NCBI GenBank assembly: GCA_963845495.1
Contig: CAWJTH010000224.1
Location: forward strand, 1-64,000
Origin: JAZKFT01 sp963845495
GTDB taxonomy: Bacteria; Bacteroidota; Bacteroidia; Chitinophagales; Chitinophagaceae
Direction: 5' to 3'
DNA length: 64,000 nt
Each line of letters begins with the position of its first letter. Position 1 is the first letter of the stretch. The notes beneath the pieces are model-generated. The model was given only the letters and a program-made list of their open reading frames with translations. It made no database searches and had not been told where the DNA came from. Positions 40,507-50,639 of this stretch are shown here, piece after piece. Position numbers and translations under genes: made by a program.

Positions 40507-40546
40507 AAAGTAATTAGATGTTGGTATTTGGTCGTTAGACAAAACC
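40507..40546 (-). promoter_or_regulatory. Repeated leader motif upstream of SusD
   Basis: Plus-strand AGTAATTAGATGTTGGTATT plus a similar tail lies 22 bases upstream of the SusD ATG. About 33 of 39 positions match the element in front of the IPT gene. A weaker relative (GTTAGTAGTTGGTATTTAAT) lies at 43795-43814, upstream of SusC. Confidence 0.4.
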
Positions 40547-40570
40547 GACATCATTAAATCGTCATTATTA

Positions 40571-43500
40571 TTAAAAATCTGCTACCAAATTAAACGTGTA
40601 CATACGTACATTCGGATAACGGCCAGCATCCAAACCTGCCATTAAAGTTCCACCATAATTTATCATCCCAATTTCTGGGTCGTAGCCTTTGTAGCCTGTT
40701 ATGGTGAAAACATTCTGCACGTTTATAGCTGCACGCAATCCTTTAATACCAAATTTTGTAACCAATTTATTTGGCACATTGTAAGAAAGCGCTGCATTTT
40801 TTAGGCGCACATAAGACCCGTCTTCCACATACCATTGGCTAATGCGGTTGTTGCCATTCGGGTCGCCGGGCGCAATGCGTGCAATTGTATAACCTGGATT
40901 ATTAACTTTTACGCCTAAACTATCGCCGATTGCATAACTGCTTGGGCGGGCAAAATTTGCGACCGAAGCTAAATAATTACCAAAAACGCCTGAGCCAGTT
41001 TCGCTTTGGTAGCGGGAATAATTAAGCACATCGTTGCCAAAAGAACCGATGATAAAGATGTTCAAACTGAAATCTTTATAGGTAAATGTGTTATTGAAAC
41101 CAAGCGTAAATTTCGGCCAAGGATTACCAATTACCGTGCGGTCGTATTGATTAATGATGCCGTCTGGCGTACCTTTTGGCCCACTAATATCTTTGTATTT
41201 TACATCGCCAGCCCACGAGCCTTGGTCCGGACTAATAGTCATTTGCCCGTTAGAAGTTTGGATGGCGTGGCCTTTTATATCAGCATAGTTTTGGAATAGT
41301 CCTTCGGCAATATATCCAGTTATCATGCTGGCTGGTTGTCCTTCTTGCGATAAAAATTGCGCCTGACTACCATTATAAGATGGATTAATCGGCGTAAGTA
41401 GCTTCGTGATTTTGTTTTTATCCTGCGAAAAATTCAAACTTGTTTTCCAGCTAAAAACTTTATTGGTGATGTTGGTGGAATTTATAGTGATACCAAAACC
41501 TTTGTTTTGCATAGAACCAACATTGGTGGTTGGCCAAGAAATATAACCAGGCGAGTAAGAAATATCGCCACCGTATAAATAAGCATACGGGTTTATGGTC
41601 AGCAATTTATCAGCATTTTTTACATAAGCATCTGCAATGATTTCAATGCGATTATGGAGGATGCTCAAATCAACACCAACGTTTAAAACCTTGTCAACTT
41701 CCCATTGCAGATTTGGGTTATTAAAATTTTGCGACAAGAAACCAGTTCCCCAACCAGTTGGTACGGTTTGCAAACGGGCGAAATAACCTTGTGCGTTAGA
41801 GTTTCCGCTTAGGCCATATTCAACCCTTAATTTCAAATCGTTTATCAACTTGTTGCCCAACATAAATTTTTCTTGTGAAATACGCCAAGCAGCCGAAGCA
41901 GCAGGAAAATTGCCCCAACGTCTGTTTTCTCCAAAGTTGGAAGAACCATCATAACGGTCGGTTACTTGCAAAATGTAACGGTCGTTGTACACGTAGTTTA
42001 AGCGACCAAAATACGATTCCCTGGCGCCATCACTTTTACCGCTGTTGGCAATAGAGGTAGTTTGGTCGCCGCCAGACAATTCCTGAACACTATTTGTAAC
42101 ATAATTTTGACGTTGTCCACTTAAGCTTTCGCCGCCCCAACTTTGTGCTTCATGCGCAGCCATCAAGGAAAAATAATGCTTATTTATTCGCTTGTCATAT
42201 TGCAAACGGGTATTTAAATTCCACCAATAATTATTACCAGCAGAACGGCTTGCAACCGTTGTCGCATTTATCAACCCATTAAAATTATAGGATGGATGAA
42301 AAGTGTAATTATTTTGATATTGGATGCTTGTATTTAATTCATTATGAAAAACCAAGCCTTTCAATAAGGTAATGTCAGCATAAATCCCTCCAATAAAAGC
42401 CATTGATTTATTATGGTCGTTATTAATAGTGGCCAATGCAATTGGATTTGAAAACTGGAACTGCGATGTAACCGGACCGCCCCAAGAACCATCCGGATTA
42501 GTTACCGGAATCGAAGGGTTTTGCTGGATAGCTAAACTTATAATGCCGGCATTGGTCGTATTCACCTTTTCATTGGTTTGGTTGATGCTGATGTTGGTTC
42601 CAATCTTCAACCATTTACGGGTTTGGTTATCCAAATTTATCCTTGCAGATGCACGAGAAAAGCCTGAACCTGGCGCAATACCATCTTGGTTAAAATATTC
42701 GCCAGATAGATAAAACGTTGTTTTTTCATTACCACCGCTTAGCGACATGCTATGTTTTTGCAACAATGTTTTGCGGAACAATTGCGCCTGCCAATTGGTG
42801 CCCATACCCAAAACAGAAGGGTCAGCAAAGCTTGAATCGGACGCTGTGCCGCCTGCTTTTGCATTTTCATTTCTGAAAGACGCATATTGTTGCAGGTTCA
42901 TCACGGGGATATAAGTTGGCCGGTCTTGCATGGTCCACATGGTGCCAGCACTAATTTTTGTGTCGCCAGCTTTACCATGTTTGGTGGTAATCATAATAAC
43001 GCCATTCGCACCTTTCGAGCCGAAAATGGCCGTGGCTGATGGGCCTTGCAACACGTTCATCGTTTCAATATCATCAGGATTTATGCCAGCTAAAATATTG
43101 GCAAAACCACTGGGATGATTGTTTGGATCGTCCGATGGATTATCAGGTTGTATCTGCACGCCATCAATTACATACAGCGGCTGCACGGAACCGGTTAGCG
43201 ATGAAACGCCCCGAATTACAACGGAAGCAGCGGCGCCCGGCTGACCAGAATTACTAGACACATACACATTTGCAGCACGGCCTTGCAAGGCTTGGTCGAA
43301 CGTGGTATTCACCGTTTTGCCAATGTCGGCAGCCGTTACGGTTACTTGAGAACTACTTAAATCCGTCCGTTTCATTTTACCATAACCAACCACAACCACA
43401 TCGTCGGCTTGGGCATTATTCTCGGTTAGTGTAAAACTGTACAGGTTTTGCGCAGCATTTACTTTAATGGTTTTGTTGGCCGTAAAACCTACATAAGTTA

Positions 43501-43747
43501 CTACTAGCACTTGGCCATCACTGGCATTTATGCTAAAATTTCCAGCATTGTCCGTCATCACTAAATTTTTGGTACCTCGCACCGTTACCGTGGCTCCGGC
43601 AACTGGCTGGCTTTTGTCATTCAGTACTTTTCCGGTAATTCTTCTGCTGGCATTTTGCGCAAAACTTTGCGGGCCTAGCAGCATCAGGCAAAGGAAAGCC
43701 CATAACCAGGCTAGTACTTTGGCTTTGTTTTGTTGTTGTTTTTTCAT
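40571..43747 (-). CDS. SusC/RagA TonB-dependent transporter of the xyloglucan-type PUL
   Basis: A 1058-residue outer-membrane transporter. Signal peptide (WLWAFLCLMLLGPQSFAQ), carboxypeptidase-regulatory-like domain (ITGKVLNDKSQPVAGATVTV), linker ADDVVVVGYGKM, plug with VVIRGVSSLTGSVQPLYVID and GPSATAIFGSKGANGVIMIT, then the barrel ending MYTFNLVADF. It imports the oligosaccharides cut by GH9. First gene of a minus-strand operon with SusD and the IPT protein. No sensor-regulator gene is present next to this PUL inside the window. Confidence 0.95.
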   Translation of the reverse strand: MKKQQQNKAKVLAWLWAFLCLMLLGPQSFAQNASRRITGKVLNDKSQPVAGATVTVRGTKNLVMTDNAGNFSINASDGQVLVVTYVGFTANKTIKVNAAQNLYSFTLTENNAQADDVVVVGYGKMKRTDLSSSQVTVTAADIGKTVNTTFDQALQGRAANVYVSSNSGQPGAAASVVIRGVSSLTGSVQPLYVIDGVQIQPDNPSDDPNNHPSGFANILAGINPDDIETMNVLQGPSATAIFGSKGANGVIMITTKHGKAGDTKISAGTMWTMQDRPTYIPVMNLQQYASFRNENAKAGGTASDSSFADPSVLGMGTNWQAQLFRKTLLQKHSMSLSGGNEKTTFYLSGEYFNQDGIAPGSGFSRASARINLDNQTRKWLKIGTNISINQTNEKVNTTNAGIISLAIQQNPSIPVTNPDGSWGGPVTSQFQFSNPIALATINNDHNKSMAFIGGIYADITLLKGLVFHNELNTSIQYQNNYTFHPSYNFNGLINATTVASRSAGNNYWWNLNTRLQYDKRINKHYFSLMAAHEAQSWGGESLSGQRQNYVTNSVQELSGGDQTTSIANSGKSDGARESYFGRLNYVYNDRYILQVTDRYDGSSNFGENRRWGNFPAASAAWRISQEKFMLGNKLINDLKLRVEYGLSGNSNAQGYFARLQTVPTGWGTGFLSQNFNNPNLQWEVDKVLNVGVDLSILHNRIEIIADAYVKNADKLLTINPYAYLYGGDISYSPGYISWPTTNVGSMQNKGFGITINSTNITNKVFSWKTSLNFSQDKNKITKLLTPINPSYNGSQAQFLSQEGQPASMITGYIAEGLFQNYADIKGHAIQTSNGQMTISPDQGSWAGDVKYKDISGPKGTPDGIINQYDRTVIGNPWPKFTLGFNNTFTYKDFSLNIFIIGSFGNDVLNYSRYQSETGSGVFGNYLASVANFARPSSYAIGDSLGVKVNNPGYTIARIAPGDPNGNNRISQWYVEDGSYVRLKNAALSYNVPNKLVTKFGIKGLRAAINVQNVFTITGYKGYDPEIGMINYGGTLMAGLDAGRYPNVRMYTFNLVADF

Positions 43748-44008
43748 TTGGTTTCAATTGTTCGTTAATAAATATTCAAGTCGTGGTCAAGTCGTTAGTA
43801 GTTGGTATTTAATCGTTGGTGGCTGCACTGTTTTAAACATACTTCAAATACAACACATTTAGTTTCTTCGAGCCATTCATTTATGAAGCGGGGTTACGGG
43901 GTACTACTTCCCATCCCGGGCGCACGGTCACACCAGTTTTTCGTTTCATTTAACAGTCGTTAATTTAAAGTTTTTAACAAGCAAGCAATTGATTATTTCT
44001 TTTAATTT

Positions 44009-46870
44009 TTACTTTTTACTTTTTAAATCTTTCCCGCTGTAATGTAGTGTAGCACTCGCTTTCGCATCCGCATCAAAAGCAAAAGGCTTCGTTTTATCAA
44101 CCCAAACAATCTTAAAAGTCCTTTGCTGCAACATGTCTGTAAAACTGCCTTTTCTTTCGCCAATGGTTAGCGTTTTAGTTGCTTCGTTATATGTAAATGG
44201 AATAACCGAAAACATGCCTTTTTCATAGTTATAATTCAAGCCTTCATCTTCATACAATTGAAAACTTGCATCTTTTCCAGTGTACACAAAGAGCGTGATT
44301 GGGTCGGCTGCTTTCTCCGCAACATATTCCATGGCTGGCCCAACCGGAATAATAGACCCTTCTTTTACAAACAACGGAATCTGTTCCAAAGGCGCATCCA
44401 CACTTATTTTTTGACCGCCAGTTTCATATTTTCCAGTGGCAAGATTGTACCAACCATTTCCCGCAGGTAAATAAACAGAACGGCTACGACTTTGGTAATC
44501 AGTCACTGGATTTACCATAAAAGCAGGACCAAACATGTACTGGTCGGCAATATTGTCTACGGCCGTATCTTGTTCAAAATCCATTGGTAAACCACGCATA
44601 ATCGTGTAGTTATTATGGTAAGTCTGCTGCGCCAACGAATAGATATAAGGCATCAACCGATACCGCAACTTATCATAATACAACATGCTTTTGTAAGGCG
44701 TTTCATTCTCTGTCGATGTATTAAAAATCTCCCGATAGGGAAACTGCCCATGCACCCTAAACAGCGGACAAAAAGCGCCAAACTGATACCAGCGGGTCAT
44801 CTGTTCCTGCCATTCGGCAAGGTCTTTTGCATTAGGTTTTTCGTAGCGATGTTCCACCGCAAAACCGCCAATATCGGTTGTCCAATAAGGCATCCCGCTC
44901 ATGCTATAATTAATGCCAGCCGGGATTTGGTTCTTAAAATCCTCCCAACGCGAAGCCACATCACCGCTCCAAATGGCTGCTGCGTAACGTTGCATGCCTG
45001 CGTAAGCGCTGCGTGTGAGGATAAAAACCCGTTTGTTTGGGTCTTGCAGACGCTGGTTTTCATACACGCCTTTTGAGTGCTGCAATGGATAACCGTTATA
45101 ATATTGCGTAGACGAACCCAAAGCTGTCGGCCCACTTATTTGTTTGCGTTCTTCAACGCTCATGTTTGAATTAATGTCGGGTTCTGAAGCGTCCAACCAC
45201 CAAGCATCAACGCCTTTATCGTACAAACTATTTTTAAAAGTTGCCCAAAAAGCATTACGTGCCTGCGGATTAAAAGCATCGTAAAAAGTATTTACAAACC
45301 CTTTTCCAATCCAATCCACTTGGCGGTTTGCAATATTCCTTTTGTAGAGAAAACCACTTTTATTCAACGAATTATAATTGTCGATGCCCTCGTAAAACTT
45401 GGGCCAAACCGAAATCATAAATTGTGTATGATAAGTTTCGTGCAATTTTTTAATCATCCCAGCCGCATCTGGAAAACGTGCTTCATCAAATTGTTGGCTG
45501 CCCCATTGGTCTTGTTTCCAATAGCTCCAATCTTCCACAATATTATCCAGCGGTATTTTCCGCTTGCGGAATTCGGCCACCGTATTTAAGATTTCATCCT
45601 GCGTTTTATAACGTTCGCGGCTTTGCCAAAAACCCATGGCCCATTTTGGAACGATGGTCGCTTTGCCGGTTAATGTCCTGTAACCGCCAATTACTTCATC
45701 GATGTTTTTACCTGCAATAAAATAATAATCTATTTGGTTGCCCGCTTCAGAACCAAAAGCAAACTGATTTTTTTCATCCCCAACCAACGGTTTTAACCAA
45801 TTACAACTAATAAAAGATTCATTTGCGCCATCCGGATTCCATTCAATCTTGAAATCATACTTCTTCCCTTTTTGCATGTCCACATTTAATATTGCGGTAC
45901 CTGGATTCCAAGAATGCCGCCATCTGTCAGCTAACAATTTTCCATCAATCCAAATTTTGGCGTAGCCAGAATAACGAAACATGAAACTATGGTTGCCCGT
46001 AAAATCGCTAGCAATACTTCCCTCCCATTTAACGGTTGCCTTGTCCAGTTTTAAACTGTCGGGCAATCTTTTTAGAGATGAAATAAAGTCGTAACTGATA
46101 ACAGATTCTGGCCTGGAGACTAAAACCTGCGAGGGATTTGTTTTGCTGGAATAAGTAGCCGTCAACCAACCTTGTTGCCCATCAGCTGCAAATAATTTTA
46201 ACGAAGAAAGTGGCTCAAAAATGCGGTCGTCCATTACATTGGTGATGGAATAATTATCCCACAAAATGCCATAGTTTTTATTTGAAACTAAAAAAGGAAT
46301 AGCTACATCAGTGTTATAATTCAGCAATTGCACTTGGCTGTTTTTATAATTCATTACACCATTTTGGTGTTGGCCTAAACCATAAAAAGCTTCATTATTT
46401 TCACTTTTAAAAGACTGCCTCAAAGCGAATGTTTCAGCTCCGTCAATAATAGTGGAAGTAAATTTCTTTCCGCCGTTGCCCGTTTCTTGCAAAAGCGATT
46501 GGCCATTTTTATCTGTAAAAGCAATTTCACCAGTACTTAAAGTAACTTTTGCATTTATAGCGGCAGTATGTAACGTGATAAATCCTTCGGTTTCATCAAC
46601 ATTCCACTTCACGGTTTCATGCGTTTCGCCGCTAATCATCAAGCTGGCCGCAGTTGAAAAACTATCCCGGGGACTGGCAATTACCCGAATTATATTGTCT
46701 GTAATTGGGCAAAGCTTCAACACCTTTAAACCGTTATGGTCAAAATGGATAACAATCCCATCGCTTTGTTGTACATATTTGCTGGTATCTTTTTTCGCAA
46801 AAGCCGAAAACGATACCAGTAAAAAAGCATACACAAGCAGTTTGGAAGGTTTATTTCTCATAATAAGCAA
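44009..46870 (-). CDS. GH31 alpha-xylosidase-like enzyme with PA14 insert
   Basis: A 953-residue retaining alpha-glycosidase. Signal peptide (LLVYAFLLVSFSAFAKK), N-terminal beta-sandwich, a PA14 domain inserted at about residues 240-365 (HSFMFRYSGYAKIWIDGKLL), TIM barrel with nucleophile Asp560 (DAWWLDASEPDI) and acid/base Asp637 (AIWSGDVASRWEDF), and C-terminal sandwiches. A PA14 insert at this place is the hallmark of GH31 alpha-xylosidases acting on xyloglucan oligosaccharides, as in the characterised Bacteroides and Cellvibrio enzymes (knowledge of the family). It lies upstream of SusC on the same strand, separated by 261 bases, so it may have its own promoter. Confidence 0.92.
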   Translation of the reverse strand: MLIMRNKPSKLLVYAFLLVSFSAFAKKDTSKYVQQSDGIVIHFDHNGLKVLKLCPITDNIIRVIASPRDSFSTAASLMISGETHETVKWNVDETEGFITLHTAAINAKVTLSTGEIAFTDKNGQSLLQETGNGGKKFTSTIIDGAETFALRQSFKSENNEAFYGLGQHQNGVMNYKNSQVQLLNYNTDVAIPFLVSNKNYGILWDNYSITNVMDDRIFEPLSSLKLFAADGQQGWLTATYSSKTNPSQVLVSRPESVISYDFISSLKRLPDSLKLDKATVKWEGSIASDFTGNHSFMFRYSGYAKIWIDGKLLADRWRHSWNPGTAILNVDMQKGKKYDFKIEWNPDGANESFISCNWLKPLVGDEKNQFAFGSEAGNQIDYYFIAGKNIDEVIGGYRTLTGKATIVPKWAMGFWQSRERYKTQDEILNTVAEFRKRKIPLDNIVEDWSYWKQDQWGSQQFDEARFPDAAGMIKKLHETYHTQFMISVWPKFYEGIDNYNSLNKSGFLYKRNIANRQVDWIGKGFVNTFYDAFNPQARNAFWATFKNSLYDKGVDAWWLDASEPDINSNMSVEERKQISGPTALGSSTQYYNGYPLQHSKGVYENQRLQDPNKRVFILTRSAYAGMQRYAAAIWSGDVASRWEDFKNQIPAGINYSMSGMPYWTTDIGGFAVEHRYEKPNAKDLAEWQEQMTRWYQFGAFCPLFRVHGQFPYREIFNTSTENETPYKSMLYYDKLRYRLMPYIYSLAQQTYHNNYTIMRGLPMDFEQDTAVDNIADQYMFGPAFMVNPVTDYQSRSRSVYLPAGNGWYNLATGKYETGGQKISVDAPLEQIPLFVKEGSIIPVGPAMEYVAEKAADPITLFVYTGKDASFQLYEDEGLNYNYEKGMFSVIPFTYNEATKTLTIGERKGSFTDMLQQRTFKIVWVDKTKPFAFDADAKASATLHYSGKDLKSKK

Positions 46871-47131
46871 GCAGTTTTTAATTGCTTTTATATGCAGTTA
46901 AAGTCAGCATTAATAATAAAAGCGGTCAACAATCTGGGTGCAATCTAAGTTGGGAAAATATAAAATAGGGTAGCGAGTTGTATCTGATTAGGTATCGAAA
47001 TGTTAATTAAAAGTCTAAAATGGGGGTTCAAATGTTAAATTGACAAGATAAAAGGCTAAAAAAGACTAGAATCAGTGCAGGAGCGGAAAAATTATTTGCA
47101 CTTTTAAATTAGTCCTAGACGCAGGGTAGGA

Positions 47132-47250
47132 ATACAGATGACACGAATAAAAAAAGTCTCCACGGATTTATTGACAATAGATAACTAATTCTATCCATGC
47201 AATAAATCCGCGAAACCCTGTGAAAATCTGTGTTATTCGTGTTCCAAACT
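47132..47250. repeat. Long imperfect inverted repeat (ACACGAATAA type)
   Basis: ACACGAATAA near 47138 and CACGGATTTATTG near 47160 are repeated in inverse order as CAATAAATCCGCG near 47200 and TTATTCGTGT near 47232. Repeats with this wording are widespread between genes in Bacteroidota. The element separates GH31 from the broken membrane gene. Confidence 0.6.
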
Positions 47251-47259
47251 TTTTAATGT

Positions 47260-48501
47260 CTACGCAATAGCCAAAACCTTCTCCTCGTTCCCTTGCGATA
47301 ACCAATAAGCCACCAAAATAAAACTCACAAAAGATGAGGTGTAAAATAAATACAAGTAAGGCACATCAATAAAACAATAAAAAATAACCAAGCTTATTTT
47401 AAGGACAGTCAAGGCAATATTGCTAAGAGTCGCTTTCTTTTTATATTTCATCCATACGCAAACCAATACAAAAATGGTAGGCACACTAAAAGACAACCCG
47501 ATTAATAAATGTGGTGCAAGTCAATTCTATTGGAACCAAAAACTTGGCAAAACCAAGACTGGTTTCAAAAACCTGCGGCCCATCTTTCCAAACGCGGCCA
47601 GCAAAATCAATATGTTCAGACGGTAATTTCAACACGTCATTAACCAACTTCCAACCAAATGGCCAAAGCACCAACAGCAAAAAACAAACAATGCCGCTAA
47701 TTTTCAGGTGAATCCATTGTTTGGTTTTGCCCTGCACATATAACAAAATAAGCATGGCTGGTAACCAGCCCACCAACGCATATCTGCTAAGTGCACACAA
47801 AGAAGCCGCCAGACCTATAAACCAATAATTGCCGCTCAACAACGCAATTGCAAGCCAAACGTAATTAATTATAACCACACCTTCCTCCGTGTAAGGTACC
47901 AAACCGGAGGAGTCATTAGCGAATAACCACCAATACAACATAAACGCGGCTATAACAAATGGCAGCGATAATTTCTTATTTTTAAACGGGTTCCATAATA
48001 AAATACCAGCAGAAAAGGCAAAAAACAAGGCTAAAATTGTAACCCATCGAATATCAATATGCAACTTTTCAGCAACCGCAAACGGTAGCCACATAGCCGG
48101 CAAATAAATAGGTTGTATGCCATTCCAGATTTCTGGAATCGTATCATAAACATGTTTTGTGTTGTCTTGCAAAATCGCTGGCTCATTACTTTTATAATCG
48201 GCAACATATCAGAATCATGGTAATCCAATGGCGCATCGTCCATATAACAATAACCCAAATGGCACATTACCACGGCCATCATCCCCAAACCAATTAATTT
48301 ATAGCTGTTGGTAGTTTTTAAGGCTGCACCAAGTTTTGGAAATTTTAAATGTGATTGTGCCAAAAGAAGCAATACAATAGCAATGGTTACCCCACTTACA
48401 AAATAAAGTACCGTAGCAATTGGCACCAGCCATTCAAAAGAAAGGAATAGGTAACACAAAGTGTCTCGATAAAAAATGACGTGACCAGTTTTTTTTGTCA
48501 T
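47260..48501 (-). pseudogene. Polytopic membrane protein, glycosyltransferase-like, two frameshifts
   Basis: Three minus-strand frames make one multi-span membrane protein of about 410 residues. First: TVLYFVSGVTIAIVLLLLAQ and MMAVVMCHLGYCYMDDAPLD, an acidic loop typical of GT-C type transferases. Second: IPEIWNGIQPIYLPAMWLPF and several helices. Third: FVLVCVWMKYKKKATLSNIA to the end. Breaks near 48188 (an A4 run that should be A5) and 47496 (a T4 run that should be T3) are both one-base homopolymer changes. I infer a mannosyltransferase/ArnT-like lipid-linked sugar transferase, weakly. No functional neighbours are obvious. Confidence 0.6.
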
Positions 48502-48639
48502 AGATATAGATAGTCGGTGGTAAGTGATAAGTTAAAAGTGCTTAGTTCCGAATTAAGAAATATTATAACTACACGTGGTGCATTATTGACATGCAATTTC
48601 AATACTGTTGATATTTCGGTTGAACACAAATCTATTAAT

Positions 48640-49057
48640 ATATTGTACCTTAGTTAGTGCTGTTATTTTGCTCACTTCAGTCTTCAAAAGGCTTTTGTGG
48701 TTTTTCGGTCAACGACCTGCAAAAAGCAAAACAATTTTACGGAGAAATCCTTGGTTTGGAAGTGAAAGATACGCCCATGAGCGTAATTGAACTGCATTTT
48801 GAAGGTGGCAACCACGCATTATTTATCCGAAGCCCAACCATGAGCCTGCCACTTACACCGTTCTTAACTTTCCGGTGGAAGATCTGGATAAAGCCGTTGA
48901 TGAACTGACCAAAAAAGGCGTAACATTTGAACGGTATAGCGGCCAAATGCAAACAGATGAAATGGGTATTTTCAGGAACAGCCAAAAAGGAATGCCCGCC
49001 CATGCGTGGTTTAAGGATCCTGCCGGTAACATTTTGACCTTGTTAAAGCAAAAATAA
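48640..49057 (+). pseudogene. VOC (glyoxalase/bleomycin resistance) family protein, one frameshift
   Basis: First frame: FSVNDLQKAKQFYGEILGLE and VIELHFEGGNHALFIRSP. Second frame: VEDLDKAVDELTKKGVTFE, GIFRNSQKGMPAHAWFKDPA and NILTLLKQK to TAA 49057. Together they give a typical single-domain VOC protein of about 125 residues. Changing CCC to CCCC near 48838 restores RSPNHEPATYTVLNFP. The start codon is not clear (TTG or ATG near 48650). A metal-dependent dioxygenase or lyase fold; specific substrate unknown. Confidence 0.75.
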
Positions 49058-49065
49058 CAAGCCAG

Positions 49066-49341
49066 GCACCCGAAGCTGCAAAAATTAGGACACTGGAAGA
49101 AACTGTCACGGGTGGACATCTGTGTGCATTGAAAGCCGAAAACCAACTGGTCCAAAAGGATGTAACATATCTTTTCCCTGGCATGGACAAAGGGAAAAAA
49201 TATTTTTTCTGGGCATTCAACCAGATACCTGATGGCCAAAAGCTTGTTGACATTATGGGTTCATCGACCAACTTGAAAAATGACAGCTTCAACAAACCAA
49301 TCAAGGGCGTTATTTTTTGTTCCAATTTTCCCTTTCCTTAA
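49066..49341 (+). other. Open frame, possible gene fragment
   Basis: A frame open from just past the VOC stop encodes about 90 residues (LEETVTGGHLCALKAENQLV; LFPGMDKGKKYFFWAFNQIP) and ends at TAA 49341. No clear start codon and no recognised family. It may be the tail of a lost gene. Confidence 0.3.
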
Positions 49342-49381
49342 CATATGTCAAATTATGGACCAGTTATAATTATTGATTTAT
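49337..49381 (+). repeat. Dispersed ~45-nt repeat, copy B
   Basis: CTTAACATATGTCAAATTAT then GGACCAGTTATAATTATTGA. Starts at the end of the preceding open frame. Same layout as copies A and C. Confidence 0.6.
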
Positions 49382-49826
49382 ATTTAATTATGACAGTTTT
49401 TTAACAGTCTACTCAACATAATTAAAAGGGCAAATCAGGTCTGAAAACCTTGATGGTTATTTTTCTTTTCACCAGCCCGTTCTTTAGCACGGAGAAGCTG
49501 ATCCTTTAGCCCGGACCGGGCAACCTATATGCCAAAGCGCCCCTGTGTTAACTGTGCGTCCAGCTTGCCGGGGGTTGTCACCATCAAGAAGCCAGGCACT
49601 CCGGATGTCTTCGGGCCATTTTTAACACTGGGTTAAAAAATTCATTAAATATCTTGGGTGGCCAAACGGGCAAATAACAAAATCAGAAGGTACCAAAAAT
49701 TATCGGTTACCTATTAATTTTAACCGCGATCCCGGCAATACCCCGGCCGTAAGCGGTCATTGTAGTGTGAAAACAAACACACGATCGGCAGACAATAAAA
49801 ATTAGATCGTAAAACCAAAATATCAA
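49382..49826. other. Intergenic region, nothing recognised
   Basis: No gene or hairpin seen in this 445-base stretch beyond the repeat at its left edge. Short GC-rich patches suggest eroded sequence. Confidence 0.4.
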
Positions 49827-50324
49827 GTGGACACTTCCTTTTACCTGGAAAAATTCCAAAACGCCGCCGACAAGCTTGACAAAAGACTTCTTATCAAAAA
49901 GCAAGTTGAAAATGCAGTTGTCGTGCATGGGAAAGATTGCGTTGTCTTGAAATTATTTAAAAGGTCATGGACAAACCAATTTCAAGACCCAATGATTTCT
50001 GAATCACGGATTTTCTTTTCTGTTTGGATAAGCGGTTCATCTATCAAGGAACAAAAACTTCTATACAATATACATGCACTCAAGCTGCGACAGCTAAAAG
50101 GCTATTCCATACAAAGCAGAAAGTTTGCAGTCATTTTCAGGGACGGTTTTAAGGCGTTTGAACATAAATGGGAAAATGTAAGTGTAGATCTTGGACCATT
50201 GACATTAATGGAAGGTTGGCTAAAGATAGACGAGGGAAATTTCCAGGATGACATTTTAGGACTTGCCAATAATTTTTTAGAAATGGAACATCTGGTTGAC
50301 GACACCCTTTCTCACTTTAAGTAG
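49827..50324 (+). CDS. Hypothetical cytoplasmic protein
   Basis: A 165-residue frame with GTG start at 49827 and TAG at 50324. It has no signal peptide or membrane segment and reads as a mixed alpha/beta protein (LIKKQVENAVVVHGKDCVVL; RQLKGYSIQSRKFAVIFRDG; FLEMEHLVDDTLSHFK). I do not recognise the family. It stands alone between two repeat copies (B and F), so it looks like an accessory insertion. Confidence 0.6.
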   Translation: MDTSFYLEKFQNAADKLDKRLLIKKQVENAVVVHGKDCVVLKLFKRSWTNQFQDPMISESRIFFSVWISGSSIKEQKLLYNIHALKLRQLKGYSIQSRKFAVIFRDGFKAFEHKWENVSVDLGPLTLMEGWLKIDEGNFQDDILGLANNFLEMEHLVDDTLSHFK

Positions 50325-50497
50325 ACAAAAGACACGGAGAAGAACAACGAAACGCCAACATGGACCGCGTAAAACCGGATCAAAAATTTGAAGTTTTGCA
50401 ATTCCTTTTTTGCCTCCTCCCACTCTCCTATTCTTCAAGCGGCTTTTCAAACACTAAACGTGTTGTTGGTTTGTGTATTTTAGTTACCCAACACCGC

Positions 50498-50543
50498 TTA
50501 ACATGTCCAAATTATAAACAAGGTTTAAAAAATTGATTCTAAC
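50498..50543 (+). repeat. Dispersed ~45-nt repeat, copy F (divergent)
   Basis: CTTAACATGTCCAAATTATA then AACAAGGTTTAAAAAATTGA. The most divergent of the six copies; lies in a space between convergent genes. Confidence 0.45.
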
Positions 50544-50639
50544 GATCGAATCATTTTTCTGATCAAACTTTGCCCGCCTATCTATAGGTAAGCGGAAATT
50601 TACCGAACAAACCGTAGATAGCATGCACGGTTTAGATAA

